Below, piece after piece: positions 52,569 through 60,874 of a stretch of 64,000 bases of DNA. The stretch is taken from assembly GCF_900113305.1 (NCBI RefSeq), contig NZ_FOOW01000007.1:1-64000 (forward strand), given 5' to 3'. How positions within the stretch are numbered: position 1 is the first letter of the stretch; every line of letters begins with the position of its first letter. Under the pieces are notes generated by a model. That model did not search any database. It saw nothing but the letters and a program-made list of their open reading frames with translations, and was not told where the DNA came from. Source of the stretch: Prevotella sp. KH2C16 (GTDB lineage: Bacteria > Bacteroidota > Bacteroidia > Bacteroidales > Bacteroidaceae). Both the position numbers and the translations under genes were made by a program.

Positions 52569-53222
52569 TTAGTAATTGCCGTCGGAGGCAGGCATGTAAT
52601 ACTTTGTCTTGGGCCGCTCATCTTTCATTTTACCTAAAGAGAAGCGGTAGCCAAGCGTGATGGAGGCCACTTGGTTAACCACGGGGTCTGCGTCGGCCTT
52701 GATGAGTGAGGTGCCAATCACATAGCGGGCATCCAGTACCACATGCTTGTATTCATATGACACACCCACCGGAATGCCCAGAGTGATTTTGCTCACTGTA
52801 GCCTTGTCAATATTCTTATCTGTGAGATTGAAGCCCGGTTGAAGGCCAGCCTTGATGATAAGTCCTTCCACGGGTTGAACGCCCAGCAGTACGGGGATAT
52901 TTAGATAGTCTACTTGAGCAGCCTTGCGACCATCCTTGAAGTTGCACCCCTGTTGGCTGTAGTATAGCCCGATGTCCATCAGGAGCGGGCGGGCAAGTTC
53001 TATTTCGAGGTCGCAGCCTATCAGCAGCCCGGCCTTCATCTTGGTTTCCAGCGGAGCTGTTTCCGCCGCTCCTGATCCTGCAGCCGACCCGTATACATGT
53101 TTGAGGTCGGCTATGTTCACGCCGATGCGCGGAATTAGGGATACTCGTTTGTCTCTCAGTTGTGCCTGCAGGTGGATGGAAGCCGTCAGCATGACAACGA
53201 TAAGTAGGATTTGCCTTTTCAT
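52569..53222 (-). CDS. PorT-like outer-membrane beta-barrel protein
   Basis: A 217-residue protein with signal peptide (1-20, ending LQAQ) and a small beta-barrel pattern of alternating residues: VSLIPRIGVNIADLK, KAGLLIGCDLEIEL, MDIGLYYSQQGCNF, YLNIPVLLGV, LIIKAGLQPGFNL and the C-terminal SITLGYRFSLG, as in the PorT/OmpA-like barrel family of Bacteroidetes. A polar 20-residue tail follows the last strand. Function unknown. A -7 element TACCTTTG is at 53267-53260. It lies between the fructan locus and thrS, convergent with the former. Confidence 0.82.
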   Translation of the reverse strand: MKRQILLIVVMLTASIHLQAQLRDKRVSLIPRIGVNIADLKHVYGSAAGSGAAETAPLETKMKAGLLIGCDLEIELARPLLMDIGLYYSQQGCNFKDGRKAAQVDYLNIPVLLGVQPVEGLIIKAGLQPGFNLTDKNIDKATVSKITLGIPVGVSYEYKHVVLDARYVIGTSLIKADADPVVNQVASITLGYRFSLGKMKDERPKTKYYMPASDGNY

Positions 53223-53411
53223 ATTGTCCGAATTGTGATGGTTGTTGCTTAAGTAGATACAAAGGTATCGATTAATTCCCGATTCCCATCAGGATTTCCG
53301 GGGAAAATCTTCGTGCGGAATAAAAAATGTGGAATTATTCACGGAAAATAGCCTTTGTCTCGACAGAAAGTGTTATTTTTGCATTTGATTAGAATTAAAC
53401 TACTTTGTATT

Positions 53412-55364
53412 ATGGTTAAAATCACTTTTCCTGATGGCTCTGTTCGTGAGTACGAAGAGGGCGTAACGGGGTTACAAATCGCCGAGAGCCTCTCGCCGGC
53501 TCTCGCCCGCGCCGTTGTATCGTGCGGTGTCAATGGCGAGACGGTAGAGCTCAACCGTCCCATCGTGAAGGATTCCACCATCGCCCTCTATAAGTTTGAG
53601 GACGAGGAGGGCAAGCACACCTTCTGGCACACCAGCGCCCATTTGCTGGCAGAGGCTCTTCAGGAGCTTTACCCCGGCATCCAGTTCGGGTTCGGCCCAG
53701 CCATTGAGAACGGCTTCTTCTACGATGTAATGCCGCCCGCAGGGACGACGATTTCCGAGAACGACTTCCCCAAGATTGAGGAGAAAATGCGCGAGCTGGC
53801 CAAGAAAGACGAGCCCGTGGTGAGAAAGGATGTGTCCAAGGCCGACGCCCTGAAGGAGTTTGAGGCCGACGGACAGGAGTATAAGTGCGAGCACATAGCC
53901 CAGGACTTGGAGGACGGAACGATTTCCACCTACACGCAGGGCAACTTCACCGACCTCTGCCGGGGTCCTCACCTCATGTCGACGGGCGAGATCAAGGCGA
54001 TCAAGATTACCTCTGTGGCCGGAGCCTTCTGGCGCGGAGACGCCAAGCGCGAGCAGATGACGCGCATCTACGGCATCACCTTCCCCAAGAAGAAGATGCT
54101 CGACGAGTATCTCGTGATGCTCGAGGAGGCCAAGAAACGCGACCATCGCAAGATAGGCAAGGAGATGGAACTCTTCATGTTCTCCGACCGCGTGGGCAAG
54201 GGAATGCCCATCTGGCTGCCCAAGGGAACGGCACTGCGCCTGCGCTTGCAGGACTTGTTGCGCAAGATGCTGAAGCCTTATAATTATCAGGAGGTTATCA
54301 CCCCGGGCATCGGAGGCAAGAGCCTCTATGTTACCAGCGGGCATTATGCCCACTATTCGAAGGACGCTTTCCAGCCCATCCACACGCCCGAGGAGGATGA
54401 GGAGTATATGCTCAAGCCCATGAACTGTCCCCATCACTGCGAGATCTACGCCCGCAAGCCTCGCTCCTACAAGGATCTGCCGCTGCGCATTGCCGAGTTC
54501 GGCACGGTGTTCCGCTACGAGAAGAGCGGCGAGCTGCACGGACTGACCCGTGTGCGCAACTTCACGCAGGACGATGCTCATATCTTCGTGCGTCCGGAAC
54601 AGGTGAAACAGGAGTTTGAGAATGTAATCGACATCATCCAGAAAGTGTTCACCATCTTCGGCTTCGACAACTACGAGGCTCAGATTTCGCTGCGCGACCC
54701 TGCCGACAAGGAGAAGTATATCGGTTCCGACGAGACCTGGGAGGAGAGCGAGAACGCCATCCGGGAGGCCTGCAGGGAAAAGGGAATGAACGCCCGCGAG
54801 GAGATCGGAGAGGCTGCCTTCTATGGTCCGAAGCTCGACTTCATGGTGAAGGATGCCATCGGTCGCCGCTGGCAGCTGGGCACGATACAGGTGGACTACA
54901 ACCTGCCGCAGCGCTTCAAGCTTGAGTATACCGCCGAGGACAACTCCAAGCAGACGCCGGTGATGATTCACCGTGCCCCCTTCGGCTCTCTCGAGCGCTT
55001 CACCGCCGTGCTCATCGAGCACACGGCAGGTCATTTCCCGCTCTGGCTTACGCCCGACCAGGTGGCCATCCTGCCCATCTCGGAGAAGTATAACGACTAT
55101 GCGGTCGAGGTTTGCAAATATCTCGACAGCCGCGATGTGCGTGCCTTCGTGGACGACCGCAACGAGAAGATAGGGCGCAAGATACGCGACAACGAGCTCA
55201 AGCGCGTGCCTTACATGGTCGTCGTGGGGGAGAAGGAGGCTGCCGAAGGTCTTGTCAGCATGCGCAAGCAGGGCGGAGGCGAGCAGTCTACGATGAAGAT
55301 GGAAGACTTTGCCCAGCGTATCAACGGCGAGGTGGCCGAGCAACTGAAGCTCGCCGAAGAATAA
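53412..55364 (+). CDS. thrS: threonyl-tRNA synthetase
   Basis: A 650-residue class II synthetase in full domain order: TGS domain (1-60, [19 protein letters not shown]), editing domain with [11 protein letters not shown] (zinc/editing HxxxH, about 75) and later C-rich segment, catalytic core with [10 protein letters not shown] (zinc Cys/His), motif 2 [26 protein letters not shown], motif 3 [11 protein letters not shown], then the anticodon-binding domain ([12 protein letters not shown] onward). An open frame begins at 53355, but the ATG at 53412 matches the family. A -7 box TATTTTTG is at 53374-53381. Confidence 0.97.
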   Translation: MVKITFPDGSVREYEEGVTGLQIAESLSPALARAVVSCGVNGETVELNRPIVKDSTIALYKFEDEEGKHTFWHTSAHLLAEALQELYPGIQFGFGPAIENGFFYDVMPPAGTTISENDFPKIEEKMRELAKKDEPVVRKDVSKADALKEFEADGQEYKCEHIAQDLEDGTISTYTQGNFTDLCRGPHLMSTGEIKAIKITSVAGAFWRGDAKREQMTRIYGITFPKKKMLDEYLVMLEEAKKRDHRKIGKEMELFMFSDRVGKGMPIWLPKGTALRLRLQDLLRKMLKPYNYQEVITPGIGGKSLYVTSGHYAHYSKDAFQPIHTPEEDEEYMLKPMNCPHHCEIYARKPRSYKDLPLRIAEFGTVFRYEKSGELHGLTRVRNFTQDDAHIFVRPEQVKQEFENVIDIIQKVFTIFGFDNYEAQISLRDPADKEKYIGSDETWEESENAIREACREKGMNAREEIGEAAFYGPKLDFMVKDAIGRRWQLGTIQVDYNLPQRFKLEYTAEDNSKQTPVMIHRAPFGSLERFTAVLIEHTAGHFPLWLTPDQVAILPISEKYNDYAVEVCKYLDSRDVRAFVDDRNEKIGRKIRDNELKRVPYMVVVGEKEAAEGLVSMRKQGGGEQSTMKMEDFAQRINGEVAEQLKLAEE

Positions 55365-55382
55365 CTATTATCCCTTTATACG

Positions 55383-55422
55383 ATAAGCCCCGGCAGGCTC
55401 TCATGGAGCTGCCGGGGCTTAT
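55383..55422 (+). terminator. terminator after thrS
   Basis: Perfect 14-bp stem: ATAAGCCCCGGCAG (55383-55396) with CTGCCGGGGCTTAT (55409-55422). Only a short T-tract (TTATTCT), but a very stable hairpin 18 bp after the stop codon. Confidence 0.82.
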
Positions 55423-55452
55423 TCTGTGTGCGGCTTGCTGCTGCGGGGAATG

Positions 55453-55513
55453 TTACAAGCAGCGTGTAATGTTGTTACACGCTGCTTGTAACGGCATTAC
55501 ACGCCGTGTGTAA
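55453..55513. repeat. array C of palindromic 22-bp repeats (3 units)
   Basis: Three TTACA-N7-TGTAA units at 55453, 55475 and 55497, 5-bp spacers (period 22). Cores: AGCAGCG, CGCTGCT, CGCCGTG. Unit 2 is the exact 17-bp reverse complement of unit 1. The array ends 2 bp before the stop codon of the convergent gene on the minus strand. Confidence 0.95.
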
Positions 55514-55515
55514 TC

Positions 55516-55977
55516 CTACGAGTTGCCGCTACGGAAGTCCACGGCGGCTTCGTAGTGCTCGAACGCGAGCCCTTCCTCGTATCCGAACTCGCGGAAGAGG
55601 GCGATTATCCAGGCCTGTTGATCCGGGGTGAGGAGCAGCGTGCCGTGCTCATATTTGTAGTAGGTGCCGTTGCTCCCGAGGTATTCCTTCATTCGTCGGC
55701 GCAGCTCCGCGTGGTCTTTTTCCCTCACATTCCTGAACAGGTTGGCGAACCCCCACGCGCCGTTTATCGTTCGGGTTTCCCGGAAGAAAGGGCATGCGCC
55801 GCCTTTACAGGCGGTGGGGTAGACGGCCATTCCGCACAGTTTGTCGTCGGGCAGGGCGGCTCCCGTCAGATGGCGGAGGCAGTTTTCTTTCTGTTTACAG
55901 TTTTCGTTGAAGCAGTGCTTCCAGCTCTTCGGCTGATGCCGGAGGCTGATTCCGGTCGTTAAGGTTTTGTTTTCCAT
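55516..55977 (-). CDS. Cys-rich protein, DUF6078-like
   Basis: A 153-residue cytoplasmic protein without signal peptide. The N-terminal third holds cysteines spaced as CFNENCKQKENCLRH (22-36), then LCGMAVYPTACKGGACPFF (48-66), suggesting a metal-binding site; the C-terminal half has GTYYKYEHGTLLLTPDQQ. I associate it with the Bacteroidales family DUF6078, tentatively. Function unknown. It is transcribed alone from the promoter at 56005-56035 and is inserted, with the barrel protein gene, between thrS and infC. Confidence 0.7.
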   Translation of the reverse strand: MENKTLTTGISLRHQPKSWKHCFNENCKQKENCLRHLTGAALPDDKLCGMAVYPTACKGGACPFFRETRTINGAWGFANLFRNVREKDHAELRRRMKEYLGSNGTYYKYEHGTLLLTPDQQAWIIALFREFGYEEGLAFEHYEAAVDFRSGNS

Positions 55978-56004
55978 GTGATGTGTGTGTTAGAAATTGA
56001 CATA

Positions 56005-56035
56005 CAAAGATACAAAACTTCTGGCCGTTTTCCAA
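56005..56035 (-). promoter_or_regulatory. promoter of the DUF6078-like gene
   Basis: Read on the minus strand: TTG (56035-56033), 20-bp spacer, TATCTTTG (56012-56005); 28 bp upstream of the start codon. Confidence 0.75.
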
Positions 56036-56201
56036 AAGTAAAGAGGCGGTTTTCCATGCCGTCGGCGGTCGGGAGACAGTGGTGCGGGCTTGATTTAAAA
56101 TATGTATTTCCCCTAAAGAAAGATAAAAAACTTTATAGGAGTGGCCGGAGTTCGTGATTTTTGTGTAAGTTTGCATCGTTATTCATCAGAAAGGAAAGAT
56201 T

Positions 56202-56675
56202 ATGAAAAAGTTATTTTTATTATTTGCCCTCGCTCTTGTGAGCGCGAGCGGCTTTGCACAGAGGGAAACCTTTGAGTTTGGCGTGAAATTAAATTATGGC
56301 TTCGACGACCCGAATGTGGGCGTCGGACTGGTAGGCCGATATAACATCGATAATCATTTCAGGCCAGAACTGGCGCTGAACTATTATCCGGAGTCTGATG
56401 ATCATTCGGCATGGGATGTGAATGCGAACCTGCATTACATCTTCCACATCACCAATAAGTTCAAGCTCTATCCGCTGGGAGGACTGACCATAACGGGGCA
56501 TGACTTCGATAACGGCCTCGTAGACCATTCAGAAACCAATGTGGGCGTGAACCTCGGAGGCGGCTTGCAGTACAACATTACCCGCAACCTGCACCTGAAC
56601 GCGGAAACCTACTATCAGTTCGTGGACGACTACGACCGGGGAATCATGAACTTCAGCCTCTCATATGTGTTCTGA
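56202..56675 (+). CDS. small outer-membrane beta-barrel protein
   Basis: A 157-residue protein: signal peptide (1-19, ending GFAQ) then eight-strand-type barrel segments (TFEFGVKLNYGF, VGVGLVGRYNI, FRPELALNYYP, WDVNANLHYIFHI, FKLYPLGGLTITG, TNVGVNLGGGLQYNI, LHLNAETYYQFV and the terminal MNFSLSYVF ending in Phe). It belongs to the OmpX/OmpW-like group of small barrels; function unknown. A -7 element TAAGTTTG (56166-56173) lies 28 bp upstream. It stands between the DUF6078-like gene (divergent) and infC. Confidence 0.85.
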   Translation: MKKLFLLFALALVSASGFAQRETFEFGVKLNYGFDDPNVGVGLVGRYNIDNHFRPELALNYYPESDDHSAWDVNANLHYIFHITNKFKLYPLGGLTITGHDFDNGLVDHSETNVGVNLGGGLQYNITRNLHLNAETYYQFVDDYDRGIMNFSLSYVF

Positions 56676-56716
56676 CGGGATGTCGGGATACAGAAGAAAA
56701 ATAATATCGGAAACTT

Positions 56717-56747
56717 TTGGCTATTTCACGGAAAACCATTACCTTTG
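56717..56747 (+). promoter_or_regulatory. promoter of the infC-rpmI-rplT operon
   Basis: TTG (56717-56719), 20-bp spacer, TACCTTTG (56740-56747); 25 bp upstream of the infC start. Confidence 0.8.
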
Positions 56748-56772
56748 CATCCGCTAAATAGAATATAGTTGG

Positions 56773-57459
56773 ATGAAGAATGACAGAATGAAGAGTCAGT
56801 ACCGCGTGAATGAGCAGATTCGCGTAAGGGAAGTTCGTGTGGTTGGTGATAACGGGTCAGAAGTCTTGCCTACTCGTAAGGCGCTTGACATGGCTCGCCA
56901 GGAAGGGGTCGACCTTGTGGAAATCTCCCCGAATGCCCAGCCGCCGGTTTGTCGTCTCATCGACTATTCCAAGTTTCTCTACCAGCAGAAGAAACGGCAG
57001 AAGGAAATGAAGCAGAAGCAGGTGAAGGTAGAGGTGAAGGAGATTCGTTTCGGCCCTCAGACCGACGAGCACGACTATCAGTTCAAGCTGAAGCATGCGC
57101 GTGAATTCCTGCTGGAAGGCAACAAGGTGCGTGCCTATGTGTTCTTCCGCGGTCGCTCCATCCTTTTCAAGGAACAGGGTGAGGTGCTGTTGCTGCGCTT
57201 TGCCAACGACTTGGAGGAGTATGGCAAGGTGGAGTCGATGCCGGCTCTCGAAGGCAAGAAGATGTTCCTCTATCTCGCTCCGAAGAAGGCTGGCATACAG
57301 AAAAAGAGTCAGCAGAAACGCGACCGCGAGGCCGAGCAGGATGCTGCCCGTCAGGCCGCCAAGCAGGAACAGGAAGCTGCCGCTGAGAAAAACGGTCTGC
57401 TCGCCAATGCCAAAGGTGGCGATGCGCTGAAAAAACTGGCTGAGACGGCCGGGGAATAA
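56773..57459 (+). CDS. infC: translation initiation factor IF-3
   Basis: A 228-residue IF3. N-domain (about 8-80: [62 protein letters not shown]), helical linker [25 protein letters not shown] and C-domain (to about 180). It prevents 70S association and proofreads initiation. A charged Ala/Lys/Glu-rich tail of about 45 residues extends beyond the core, as in other Bacteroidetes IF3. ATG codons at 56773 and 56788 are both possible; unlike enteric infC it does not depend on a rare start codon. First of the infC-rpmI-rplT operon. Confidence 0.96.
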   Translation: MKNDRMKSQYRVNEQIRVREVRVVGDNGSEVLPTRKALDMARQEGVDLVEISPNAQPPVCRLIDYSKFLYQQKKRQKEMKQKQVKVEVKEIRFGPQTDEHDYQFKLKHAREFLLEGNKVRAYVFFRGRSILFKEQGEVLLLRFANDLEEYGKVESMPALEGKKMFLYLAPKKAGIQKKSQQKRDREAEQDAARQAAKQEQEAAAEKNGLLANAKGGDALKKLAETAGE

Positions 57460-57534
57460 AGACAGAAATGTGTGCGTAAAGTCTTGGTATATACTTTACC
57501 ACCTCTATTAATAACAATTTAAAAACAAACAAAA

Positions 57535-57732
57535 ATGCCAAAAGTAAAGACAAATTCCGGCGCGAAGAAGAGATTCCGTTTCACCGGTACAGGTAAGATC
57601 AAGAGACATCATGCTTACCACAGTCATATCTTGACGAAGAAAACAAAGAAGCAGAAGAGAAACCTCGTTCACCAGACTTTGGTCGATGGGGCTAACTTAA
57701 AGCAGGTGCGCGACCTGTTGTGCCTCCGTTAA
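57535..57732 (+). CDS. rpmI: 50S ribosomal protein L35
   Basis: A 65-residue basic ribosomal protein with the L35 signature [25 protein letters not shown] and later [12 protein letters not shown]. It lies in the conserved order infC-rpmI-rplT, 75 bp after infC. Confidence 0.97.
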   Translation: MPKVKTNSGAKKRFRFTGTGKIKRHHAYHSHILTKKTKKQKRNLVHQTLVDGANLKQVRDLLCLR

Positions 57733-57770
57733 TCATTAACTTTTAGTAGAACTTTAAAAAGAAAAGAATT

Positions 57771-58115
57771 ATGCCAAGATCAGTAAATCATGTTGCTTCA
57801 AGGGCAAGAAGAAAAAGAATTCTGAAGCTCACTAAGGGTTATTTTGGAGCTCGCAAGAATGTCTGGACCGTAGCGAAGAACACTTGGGAAAAGGGTCTTA
57901 CCTACGCTTATCGCGATCGTCGTAACAAGAAGCGCACATTCCGTGCATTGTGGATTCAGCGTATCAATGCCGCAGCTCGTCTACACGATATGAGCTACTC
58001 CCAGTTGATGGGTGCTCTCCACAAGGCAGGTATCGAGATTAACCGCAAGGTACTCGCTGACCTCGCCGTCAATAACCCGGAGGCTTTTAAGGCCATCGTG
58101 GACAAGGTGAAGTAA
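57771..58115 (+). CDS. rplT: 50S ribosomal protein L20
   Basis: A 114-residue L20: basic N-terminus [20 protein letters not shown], the [15 protein letters not shown] region and the C-terminal globular domain [41 protein letters not shown]. It binds 23S rRNA early in 50S assembly and, in other bacteria, represses its own operon. 38 bp after rpmI; the operon ends at the terminator at 58160. Confidence 0.97.
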   Translation: MPRSVNHVASRARRKRILKLTKGYFGARKNVWTVAKNTWEKGLTYAYRDRRNKKRTFRALWIQRINAAARLHDMSYSQLMGALHKAGIEINRKVLADLAVNNPEAFKAIVDKVK

Positions 58116-58159
58116 AAGCAATGTGTCTTTCTTTTTGGGAAGACGCATCTGAATATGAG

Positions 58160-58199
58160 ACAGGCCGCTATTCGTGAGAATGGGCGGCCTGTTTCTTTT
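58160..58199 (+). terminator. terminator after rplT
   Basis: ACAGGCCGC (58160-58168) pairs with GCGGCCTGT (58184-58192), followed by TTCTTTT. A weaker hairpin, ATGTGTCTT with AAGACGCAT, lies just before it at 58121-58147. Confidence 0.88.
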
Positions 58200-58224
58200 G
58201 GAAAAAGCTGTCTTCAGCTGAATC

Positions 58225-58575
58225 TTACATCGCTTTATAGTCTGTGATTCCCAACCGATTTCCTGACGGGTCGTCGAATTCTACTGCCCATCCAGTCTTG
58301 ATTTGGAATGGCTTTGACAGGAAGTGAATCCCTTTTTCTTTTAATCTCGAATATTCTTCCATCACATCTTCCACTTCTATCCATAATGCAGGTTTGGCAT
58401 CAGGATATTGTGTGATGTCTCTTAAGATGAGGGCCGGCTCATCGTTCCCTATTTTGTAGGCAATCATCCCCATAGGGCTAAAATCGAACTTAATGGCTAA
58501 TCCGAGTAATTCACCATAGAAATGCTTGGCGGTCTCAAAGTCTGTTGCAGGAAAGAAGTAGTTGTCTGTCTTCAT
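58225..58575 (-). CDS. VOC (glyoxalase/bleomycin-resistance) superfamily protein
   Basis: A 116-residue single VOC domain: FFPATDFETAKHFYGELLGLAIKFDFSP, later WIEVEDVMEEYSRLKEKGIHFLSKP and the C-terminal AVEFDDPSGNRLGITDY. The Glu in EFDDPSGN is the usual metal ligand. Family members act as isomerases, dioxygenases or drug-binding proteins; which applies here is unknown. It lies downstream of tex on the same strand with a 44-bp gap. Confidence 0.82.
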   Translation of the reverse strand: MKTDNYFFPATDFETAKHFYGELLGLAIKFDFSPMGMIAYKIGNDEPALILRDITQYPDAKPALWIEVEDVMEEYSRLKEKGIHFLSKPFQIKTGWAVEFDDPSGNRLGITDYKAM

Positions 58576-58619
58576 ATAGAGTTTCTGTTTAGGAATTGTA
58601 TATTGGCTCGTGATTCTTT

Positions 58620-60773
58620 TTATTGTTTAATCTGTTTCATGCTTAGGCCGATTCTCTTCCTCCTTTCGTCGACGGCGATCACCCTTACCTTTACATGTTG
58701 GTGGAGCTTTACCACCTCGCTGGGGTCTCTGACAAACCTGTCGGCAAGCTGGGAGACATGTACCAGTCCGTCTTGATGCACGCCGATGTCGACGAAGGCG
58801 CCGAAGTTGGTGATGTTGGTTACGATGCCCGGCAGCTCCATGCCCACCTCGAGGTCGTCTATCTCCTTAACCCTCGGGTCGAATTCAAACACCTCTATCT
58901 GCCGCCGCGGGTCTCGTCCGGGCTTCTCCAGCTCGCTCCGGATGTCGAGCAGGGTGGGCATTCCCACCTCCACCGTGATATACCGCTCGAGCTGGATGTT
59001 CTTCTGGCGATTTTTGTCGTCGATGAGTTCCTTTACCGTGCATTGCTGGTCTTTGGCCATCTGCTCCACGATACCGTAGCTCTCGGGATGTACGGCACTA
59101 TTATCCAGCGGGTTGTCGGCACCTGGAATGCGGAGGAATCCCGCGCATTGCTGGAACGCTGCCGCTCCCAGTCGCGGCACTTTCTTGAGCTGGGCGCGGC
59201 TGCTGAACGGGCCGTTCTCCGTGCGATAGTCCACAATGTTCTTTGCCAACGCCGGGCCGAGGCCGCTAATGTACATTAATAAATAGGTGCTCGCCGTGTT
59301 CAGGTTTACCCCCACGAGGTTCACGCAGCTTTCCACGGTCAGGTCGAGCGAGTGCTTCAGCTTGGCTTGGTCTACATCGTGCTGATATTGCCCCACGCCT
59401 ATATTCTTCGGATCAATCTTTACCAGTTCCGACAGCGGGTCCATCAGCCGTCGCCCGATGCTGACGGCACCCCTCACGGTAACATCCTCGTCGGGAAATT
59501 CTTCTCGCGCAAGCTTTGATGCGGAATAGATGGAAGCGCCGTCCTCGCTGACCACGAATATCTGCGGTCGGCTTTGCGGCAGTTCTCCGATTTCGTCGAT
59601 TACCTCCTTGACAAAGGCCTGCGACTCTCTCGATGCCGTGCCGTTGCCTATGGCTATGGCCTCTATGCGGAAGTCTTTTATCATCCGCATCATGGAGACT
59701 GTGGCCTGGGCGTAAAGCCGCTTGGGGGGGTGAGGGTAGATGATTTCGTGGTGGAGCAGACCTCCTTGCTCATTGAGGCAAGCTATTTTGCAGCCGTTGG
59801 CATACCCGGGGTCGAATGCCATCACGCGCTTCTGCCCTAACGGGGCTGCTAATAACAGTTGTCGTAGATTTTCGGAGAAAACCTTGATGGCTTCCTCGTC
59901 GGCTTTTTCTTTGCTTGAAGCGGCAAATTCGTTTTCTATGGACGGCTTTAGAAGTCGCTTGTAGCTGTCTTCCACGGCTTCGGATACAATCTTTTGCAAA
60001 TCTCCAACTCCATGAACATAGTGCCGTTTGAGCTTTTCGATGCACTTGTCTTCGTCTACGGAGATGCTTACGCGCAAGACTCCCTCGTTCTCTCCACGGC
60101 GCATGGCAAGCAGGCGATGGGACGAACAGCGGCGGAGGGGCTCTGAAAAGTCGAAGTAGTCAGAATATTTCGCGGCCTCGTCGCTGTCCTTCCTTGTCTT
60201 GACAGCCTTGGATGAGATGACTGCGAACCGCTGGAACTCGCCTCTGACCACATTTCTCGTACCCTCGTTCTCGCTTACCTGCTCCGCAATGATGTCCATT
60301 GCTCCGCTGACGGCGGCCTCTTCGCCCGTCTGGGCAATGAGGACAGCAAGGACAGGGGGTGCCTGCCGGAGTGTCCCCCGCTGCTGGAGGATGTAGTGGG
60401 CGAGTGGTTCGAGTCCTTTCTCACGGGCCATCTGCGCCCTCGTGCGCCGTTTCGGGCGATAGGGGAGGTAGATGTCCTCCAACTCCGTGGCGTTCCAGCA
60501 TTCTTCTATTCTCCGCTGCAGTTCTGGTGTCATCTTTCCTTGCTCGGTGATGGTCTTGACCATCGTCTCCTTTCGTTTCGACATTTCCTTGAGTCGGTTG
60601 TTCCAGTCGCTTATCTGTGTAATCTGCACTTCGTCAAGTCCGCCTGTCCGTTCCTTGCGATAGCGGGCAATGAAAGGGATGGTGGCACCCTCGTCGAGCA
60701 GCCTCAGCGTGTTTTTCACCGCCTCTTCCATGAGGCTCAAGGCGTTGGCTATGATTTTGATGTATGCGTCCAT
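58620..60773 (-). CDS. tex: Tex-family RNA-binding transcription accessory protein
   Basis: A 717-residue Tex protein in full domain order: N-terminal HTH-like region (RLLDEGATIPFIARYRKERTGGLDEVQI), YqgF/RNase H-like domain (about 310-440: RVMAFDPGYANGCKIACLNEQG), helix-hairpin-helix region (about 480-560: GLGPALAKNIVDYRTENGPFSSRAQLKKVPRLGAAAFQQCAGFLRIPG) and the C-terminal S1 domain (about 640-717: GIVTNITNFGAFVDIGVHQDGLVHVSQL). Tex binds nucleic acids and influences transcription. Normal length and no sign of disruption. Confidence 0.95.
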   Translation of the reverse strand: MDAYIKIIANALSLMEEAVKNTLRLLDEGATIPFIARYRKERTGGLDEVQITQISDWNNRLKEMSKRKETMVKTITEQGKMTPELQRRIEECWNATELEDIYLPYRPKRRTRAQMAREKGLEPLAHYILQQRGTLRQAPPVLAVLIAQTGEEAAVSGAMDIIAEQVSENEGTRNVVRGEFQRFAVISSKAVKTRKDSDEAAKYSDYFDFSEPLRRCSSHRLLAMRRGENEGVLRVSISVDEDKCIEKLKRHYVHGVGDLQKIVSEAVEDSYKRLLKPSIENEFAASSKEKADEEAIKVFSENLRQLLLAAPLGQKRVMAFDPGYANGCKIACLNEQGGLLHHEIIYPHPPKRLYAQATVSMMRMIKDFRIEAIAIGNGTASRESQAFVKEVIDEIGELPQSRPQIFVVSEDGASIYSASKLAREEFPDEDVTVRGAVSIGRRLMDPLSELVKIDPKNIGVGQYQHDVDQAKLKHSLDLTVESCVNLVGVNLNTASTYLLMYISGLGPALAKNIVDYRTENGPFSSRAQLKKVPRLGAAAFQQCAGFLRIPGADNPLDNSAVHPESYGIVEQMAKDQQCTVKELIDDKNRQKNIQLERYITVEVGMPTLLDIRSELEKPGRDPRRQIEVFEFDPRVKEIDDLEVGMELPGIVTNITNFGAFVDIGVHQDGLVHVSQLADRFVRDPSEVVKLHQHVKVRVIAVDERRKRIGLSMKQIKQ

Positions 60774-60874
60774 AATTCTTTAGATTGCTTCCACAAAAAT
60801 AAGTATTTTCTGCTGGAATGCCAACTGAAATCCAACTATTTTTAGTAACTTTGTGGCATAATTACAGTAAAAGG

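Noticed and set aside
53472..55343. 623-codon open frame on the minus strand
   Set aside because: Antisense to thrS, whose domain order is complete; no recognisable motif in the antisense product.
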